A stretch of 36,280 nt of DNA, taken from Fibrobacter sp. (GTDB lineage Bacteria > Fibrobacterota > Chitinivibrionia > Chitinivibrionales > Chitinispirillaceae). Of this stretch, positions 32,183-36,280 are shown in pieces; position 1 is the first letter of the stretch; each line of letters begins with the position of its first letter. The position numbers and the translations under genes were made by a program. Below the pieces are notes generated by a model. That model saw nothing but the letters and a program-made list of their open reading frames with translations, had not been told where the DNA came from and did no database searches. The stretch covers positions 1-36,280 of the forward strand of contig JAAZBG010000157.1 in NCBI GenBank assembly GCA_012513915.1. Reading direction: 5' to 3'.

Positions 32183-34500
32183 TGCATATCAAATTCTTTA
32201 ATGTAAATGCAAAAAATATGCGATGTAAATCAATACTGATACTGTTCATGATTCTGATAAGTTCATTTGCATTATCAAAAGGATATGCTGATGGTCTTCC
32301 GGGAGAGTATTTACTGACTGATAAGTGGCGAAATCTTTTCATGATGTCATCAGGGTTGACTAATCCGGCACTTTTGATAGAAAGAAATTATCCATCGTTA
32401 AGTGCCGTTGTGTCACTTGCACCTGACGCTGTGTCGCGACTGTGGAACTCGGAGTTAGTTATGCCGATCGGATTGTATCGTACACTCGGTGTCGGTGTAA
32501 CTGCCGAAAATGGTCAGCCGGTACAGAATTACAGCCCCGATTTCTTATATGCACCGGTGAGTACTGTCGGTGACGCAGTGAAAAATGATAATTATGCGGT
32601 CGTATTGTCATATGCATCAAATGCAGCTGGGCGTTTCAGCTACGGGATTAATGCAAAAATACTCTATCAGAGCAATTTTGATGATCCTAAATACGGTGCA
32701 GCAGTTGACATCGGGGGTACGTACCGTCTTATAAATCATCCGTTTCTTGGATATCATCTTGTGGGGCTGCAATTACAAAATGCAATTGCTACTGATGTCT
32801 CCGGCGAAAGAACCATGTCCTATCCAAGAGGATTGTCGTTACTATACTCACTGTCTCTGGTTAATAACAAGGTGAAAATTCATGGCAGAGCGGATCTTCT
32901 TGATATACTGAGTGATAAAAAGGTATTCATGGATAATGAAATCATGGAGAAAACACAAGCGGTACTGGCTGATATATCGGTGCTTCCGATGGTTACCGTT
33001 TCCGGTGGTGTGTATGTCAATGATTTTGATACCATAAATGCATGGATGCTCGGGTTTACCATAAATACTCCTCAGCTTAATAACGGACGTGACATGCTGT
33101 TTTCCTATCAGTTGACAAACTATACCGCCGAAAATATCAGAGGATCTCATTCATTGTATCTTCGTTTTGAATTCGGGAAACACAGAGAGGAAAAATACGC
33201 CCGCAAATTTGCGGAAAAAGCTGATCTCCGCGAAAATGAACTTTACAATAAAGCCATGAAGCTGTTCTTTAAAGGGAATTACTGGGATGCATATTTTGTG
33301 TTTAAACAGTTGCGGGTGACCTATCCGAATTTTTATAAAAATGACAATGCGACATATTATTCAGGTCTCTGTATGGAGAATCTTGATTTCAGGGAAGAGG
33401 CAGTTAGCCTGTTTGACTCTGTAAAACTACAGTATTCGTCAAGCAGCGTCATTCCGGGAGCGAACCTTGCTATAATGAGAATCAATTATCGTAACGCTGA
33501 TTACACTGCTGTTGCAGATCAGTTTCAGGTAATTGAACGATCCAGTGCCCCGGACTCGATCCGTATGCATGGGTATTATCTTATGGGGCAAACACTTTTA
33601 CATCAGAAAGAAAATCAAAAAGCGGTACAGTATCTCAACGTAATTCCGGAAACACATCCGGATTACTGCTTCGCACAATTCAGCGCTGCTGTTGCACGAT
33701 ACAGAAACGGTGATGAATTCGCTGTGGTAATGAATCAAATAGAAAACTGTGTTGGTACTGTGTCAAGTGGCAAGGAGCAGGATGAGATAAAGAACAAAGC
33801 ATATGTTTTTGCAGGTATGATCTACTATGAGGAAAATGTACTGTCGAAAGCAGCTGCGGCCTTTAAACTTGTACCATCGTCAAGTGCATATTATCAGGAT
33901 GCTCAGCTCGGTTTTGCCTGGGCAGCAGTAAAATCCCGTCAGTGGAGCGATTGTATAAGTGCCGGTGCAGCACTGGCTGGCGCAACAGACAGGATTGTTC
34001 TTAAGGCTGAAGGTTTTCTACTGCAGTCATACGCGTATATGATTCAGAAGAAATATAATGATGCTTTGGCTGCACTTGAAAAAGCAGAAAAAACAGTGAC
34101 AAATTACGATGGACTTTCGGATGACACACTGTTCAGTAAAAAGTTCATGTATGATAATGTACGGATGGCTTATAAGAATCTTGGAGAACAAATCAAATCC
34201 GATCAGGTAATGCCGGATAACACTGTGCTGCTTGAATCGATGCGCCAGGAACAGTTGGAACTCAAACGGCAGATTGATTCATATATCGCTTTCAATGATG
34301 AGTGTCTGCGGTTGTCACTGTTTAATCGTACGCTGGAAACTCTGAAAGAAGACATCGAATTTACACTATCGAAACTTAAGAAAATAATGTTTGTAAACAA
34401 TAAAAGTATTCAGAATACAATAGATAAAGATAGAGAACTGGATGAAAAAATAGATCAATTGAAGAATCAGGTAGATGAACTAAAGAAATCAAAACCATAA
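32182..34500 (+). CDS. Predicted outer-membrane barrel protein with TPR domain and C-terminal coiled coil
   Basis: This 772-aa protein has a signal peptide; an internal Met at residue 13 starts a more usual one. Residues about 40-325 are beta-rich with alternating hydrophobic strands and aromatic girdle-like ends, like the PorV/PorQ type of barrels (DKWRNLFMMSSGLTNPALL near the N-terminus). A TPR region at about 335-690 (YNKAMKLFFKGNYWDAYFVF, LDFREEAVSLFDS, AKAAAAFKLVP) follows. The tail, about 700-772, is a charged coiled coil (DRELDEKIDQLKNQVDELKK). The ATG overlaps the upstream stop by one base. It could anchor the VWA protein at the outer membrane. No exact family is recognised. Confidence 0.78.
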   Translation: MHIKFFNVNAKNMRCKSILILFMILISSFALSKGYADGLPGEYLLTDKWRNLFMMSSGLTNPALLIERNYPSLSAVVSLAPDAVSRLWNSELVMPIGLYRTLGVGVTAENGQPVQNYSPDFLYAPVSTVGDAVKNDNYAVVLSYASNAAGRFSYGINAKILYQSNFDDPKYGAAVDIGGTYRLINHPFLGYHLVGLQLQNAIATDVSGERTMSYPRGLSLLYSLSLVNNKVKIHGRADLLDILSDKKVFMDNEIMEKTQAVLADISVLPMVTVSGGVYVNDFDTINAWMLGFTINTPQLNNGRDMLFSYQLTNYTAENIRGSHSLYLRFEFGKHREEKYARKFAEKADLRENELYNKAMKLFFKGNYWDAYFVFKQLRVTYPNFYKNDNATYYSGLCMENLDFREEAVSLFDSVKLQYSSSSVIPGANLAIMRINYRNADYTAVADQFQVIERSSAPDSIRMHGYYLMGQTLLHQKENQKAVQYLNVIPETHPDYCFAQFSAAVARYRNGDEFAVVMNQIENCVGTVSSGKEQDEIKNKAYVFAGMIYYEENVLSKAAAAFKLVPSSSAYYQDAQLGFAWAAVKSRQWSDCISAGAALAGATDRIVLKAEGFLLQSYAYMIQKKYNDALAALEKAEKTVTNYDGLSDDTLFSKKFMYDNVRMAYKNLGEQIKSDQVMPDNTVLLESMRQEQLELKRQIDSYIAFNDECLRLSLFNRTLETLKEDIEFTLSKLKKIMFVNNKSIQNTIDKDRELDEKIDQLKNQVDELKKSKP

Positions 34501-34515
34501 AAGGGGGGAGATTTT

Positions 34516-35889
34516 ATGATAAAAAATCTGTTGCTGGTAATTTCTGTTTTAGCCATCTGTGTGCATGCAGATATTATGGTAAATTTGTCAGGAATTATCA
34601 CAAATACAGCCGGGAAGCCATTGGCGAATGCCATAGTATCCCTTGAAAATGTAGCACTGGTCACCGAAAGCGCAAACTCGGGACAGTATTCATTTTCAAC
34701 GACGATTGGCGTAAAGAAAAAGACTCCCGTAGTAACAACTGAAAATTTTACAATTAAGAACGGGACCCTTTTACTGAGTAATACCTACAAAGGTGTTTAT
34801 TCAATTCAGGCTTTTAGTCTGAGTGGAAAAAGTATATGGAAATACCAGGGTGAATCGGTACTGTCGGGTACGACCGTTGCCCTGCCGAAACTTACTGCTC
34901 CGGCACTGTTCAAAGTAACTATGTCAGACTACTCATATGTAGTCAGGGCTAACCGGACAACTACAGAATATTCTATTGTGTCAAAGAATGCGGATGGCGG
35001 TAATTCTGTGAAAAGGGCACAATCGTTAAATGTTCAGGACACAATTCGTGTATCAAAAGCAGGATATAAGGCCAAGCGTTTGCCTCTTGAGAGTCTGACT
35101 GGTATCGTGAATGTAACGCTTGACACATTAATAGCAGATTCTATCGGCAGGTTTTATCTTGACGACGGCTCGTATGATCGTATCGCAAAATACGGGGAAG
35201 CCCAGTATTTCTGGGGAACTCTGGGGGGAGTTGAGCAGCCGCTTGTCAAGATAACCCATGCCATTTCTGCCGATGTCGTCGATATTGAGGTGGTGTTCAG
35301 CCCATACTTTGTTGATAATACCTATGGTGAGAATGCAATCGGCTGGGGGAACAAAGGACATACCTTTAAAGATCTGTGGCATAGCGACCATGTTGCTCTT
35401 GGTCTCCAGAATGGTGCCGGTGATACTGTGTTTTCAGGAAAACTGGATTTGATCAGTGCATCAACCAAAGCGAAATCAGGGTTTGCCTGCCTTGGTCCGT
35501 TTGGTGGTGAAGGGGCAATTTACAAAGGGAATGCCTCGGATATAGTATCGTTTGGTAATTCCCTTGATGACAATATGAATTATTTCGGGTATAATTTGCT
35601 AGCAGATTCACCAGAGACTGATGAAACGTTTAAAGTAAATCCAGATTACCCGAACTGGCAGTATTATGTAGTCTACAGATTGTCGATAAAGAGAAGTGCA
35701 TTCGGGACCAGCGGGTTTGGAACGGCAACGATGACCAGCGTGCATGCGTCGCCATCAAAAGACAAGGAATCCACAATCACTGTTATCGAAAAAGATCCAC
35801 CAACACCAAACACACCAAATGATGTATTCAGATTTATTCTGCCGCCGGTAATACTTCCGCCGGTAATTGATATTATTGATGTTGATTAA
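34516..35889 (+). CDS. Exported protein with CarboxypepD_reg-like N-terminal domain
   Basis: This 457-aa protein has a signal peptide (MIKNLLLVISVLAICVHA) and a carboxypeptidase-regulatory-like beta domain at about 20-75 (VNLSGIITNTAGKPLANAIV, SGQYSFST). A second beta segment resembles Fibrobacterota surface-protein modules (VYSIQAFSLSGKSIWKY). The C-terminal half (SDHVALGLQNGAGD, FGTATMTSVHASPSKDKEST) is unknown, and the end is Pro-rich (PPVILPPVIDI). A very strong ribosome site (GGGGGGAG) lies 15 bases after the barrel-TPR stop, so it is the third gene of the operon and may be the most abundant product. It is probably a surface or secreted cargo protein; function unknown. Confidence 0.82.
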   Translation: MIKNLLLVISVLAICVHADIMVNLSGIITNTAGKPLANAIVSLENVALVTESANSGQYSFSTTIGVKKKTPVVTTENFTIKNGTLLLSNTYKGVYSIQAFSLSGKSIWKYQGESVLSGTTVALPKLTAPALFKVTMSDYSYVVRANRTTTEYSIVSKNADGGNSVKRAQSLNVQDTIRVSKAGYKAKRLPLESLTGIVNVTLDTLIADSIGRFYLDDGSYDRIAKYGEAQYFWGTLGGVEQPLVKITHAISADVVDIEVVFSPYFVDNTYGENAIGWGNKGHTFKDLWHSDHVALGLQNGAGDTVFSGKLDLISASTKAKSGFACLGPFGGEGAIYKGNASDIVSFGNSLDDNMNYFGYNLLADSPETDETFKVNPDYPNWQYYVVYRLSIKRSAFGTSGFGTATMTSVHASPSKDKESTITVIEKDPPTPNTPNDVFRFILPPVILPPVIDIIDVD

Positions 35890-35943
35890 AAAGGAATTCT
35901 GATAGTTAAGTGATAGATTGTTGTTAGTTGTCTTCTCTTCGTG

Positions 35944-36016
35944 ATTGCTGACTCAACGATGGAATACCTGTGATCCCCACATTTCAGGCTCCGGAATTGA
36001 GCAGCAATTTTTTTTT
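35944..36016 (+). terminator. Probable terminator of the VWA operon
   Basis: ATTGCTGACTCAA (35944-35956) pairs with TTGAGCAGCAAT (35997-36008) with one bulge, and a run of nine T follows directly (36008-36016). The loop is long (40 bases), so efficiency is uncertain. It lies 55 bases beyond the last gene. Confidence 0.6.
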
Positions 36017-36042
36017 ACTATTGGAAGCGAGCAGAAGGGTTG

Positions 36043-36076
36043 GTCACTCTGGATGATTATTTGTTTCCAGAGTGAC
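36043..36076 (-). terminator. Stem-loop after the M29-like gene
   Basis: GTCACTCTGG (36043-36052) pairs with CCAGAGTGAC (36067-36076) across a 14-base loop, nine bases past the stop of the - strand gene. There is no T run after it on the - strand, so termination would need Rho or act only as a barrier. Confidence 0.45.
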
Positions 36077-36085
36077 AATGTTTAT

Positions 36086-36280
36086 CTAAAGTGTAAACTC
36101 TCCGTTTTCGTAAATTACTTTCTTACTGCCATCAGGAAGCTGTGCGGTAACCACACGGTCTGATGTCGCAATGATATCGGTGTGCTCAGGGGAGTCGTTA
36201 TAACCAAGTGCTTCAAAGTCGGCATCAGTCATATCTTTAGGATCTGTCATGCAGGCATCATGGTATGCTTTACCGATTGC
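36086..36280 (-). CDS. C-terminal end of an M29-family (AmpS-like) aminopeptidase, partial
   Basis: Reading the - strand from the window end gives 64 codons and a TAG. AIGKAYHDACMTDPKDMTD is followed by ALGYNDSPEHTDIIATSD and a final KKVIYENGEFTL. The order Ala-Tyr, then Asn-Asp-Ser-x-x-His-Thr-Asp, then a basic turn and a final NGEF matches the C-terminus of M29 metal-dependent aminopeptidases (AmpS, thermophilic aminopeptidase T). In that family the His-x-Asp region supplies metal ligands. The rest of the gene lies beyond the window. I am fairly sure of the frame (no stop, typical codon use) and moderately sure of the family. Confidence 0.72.
   Translation of the reverse strand, partial: AIGKAYHDACMTDPKDMTDADFEALGYNDSPEHTDIIATSDRVVTAQLPDGSKKVIYENGEFTL

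Overview
The window looks like chromosomal DNA of a free-living Gram-negative bacterium, most likely a member of Fibrobacterota (Chitinispirillum/Chitinivibrio-like relatives). The main pointer is a TIGR02147-family regulator (28942-29793), a family I know chiefly from Fibrobacter and its relatives, directly coupled to a lipoprotein gene. Lipoproteins, a pilT gene, a barrel-plus-TPR envelope protein and FlgD-like C-terminal modules fit a diderm. The phylum call is inference from protein families only. No rRNA, tRNA, CRISPR array, transposase or prophage gene was seen.

Left part (1-9750, mostly + strand): a three-gene surface-sugar cassette (DegT-type aminotransferase, PglF/CapD-like NDP-sugar dehydratase, phosphoglycosyl transferase) interrupted by GC-rich inverted-repeat elements. 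Then come a single-domain response regulator and a small two-HTH protein with a histone-H1-like Lys/Ala tail (both on the - strand), about 1 kb without a convincing gene, a lipoprotein gene, and uvrC.

Middle part (9750-29800, all - strand): lpdA, a 2[4Fe-4S] ferredoxin, a tight TPR protein/Xaa-Pro peptidase/pilT operon, rfaE2, a degenerate HD-GYP gene with the relic tail of a paralogue beside it, a membrane Ser/Thr kinase with a sensor-like and TPR ectodomain, an RluA-type pseudouridine synthase, a spoT/PATAN/prs operon, a small lipoprotein gene, and the TIGR02147 regulator/lipoprotein pair.

Right part (29800-36280): a highly structured 165-bp element covers the ribosome binding site of the TIGR02147 gene. 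Divergent from it runs a + strand operon for exported proteins: a VWA/FlgD-like protein, a barrel-TPR protein and a CarboxypepD_reg-like protein. The window ends inside a - strand gene resembling an M29 aminopeptidase.

The most distinctive observations are: (1) the structured element with possible SD sequestration and pseudoknot at 29801-29965; (2) the 1074-aa TPR protein whose acidic linker carries about eleven copies of a 15-residue motif; (3) a family of about 170-195 bp inverted-repeat elements that sit in operon gaps and supply coding sequence; (4) heptamer repeat arrays, often in inverted pairs; and (5) the HD-GYP paralogue relic, which differs from the intact gene only at synonymous positions.
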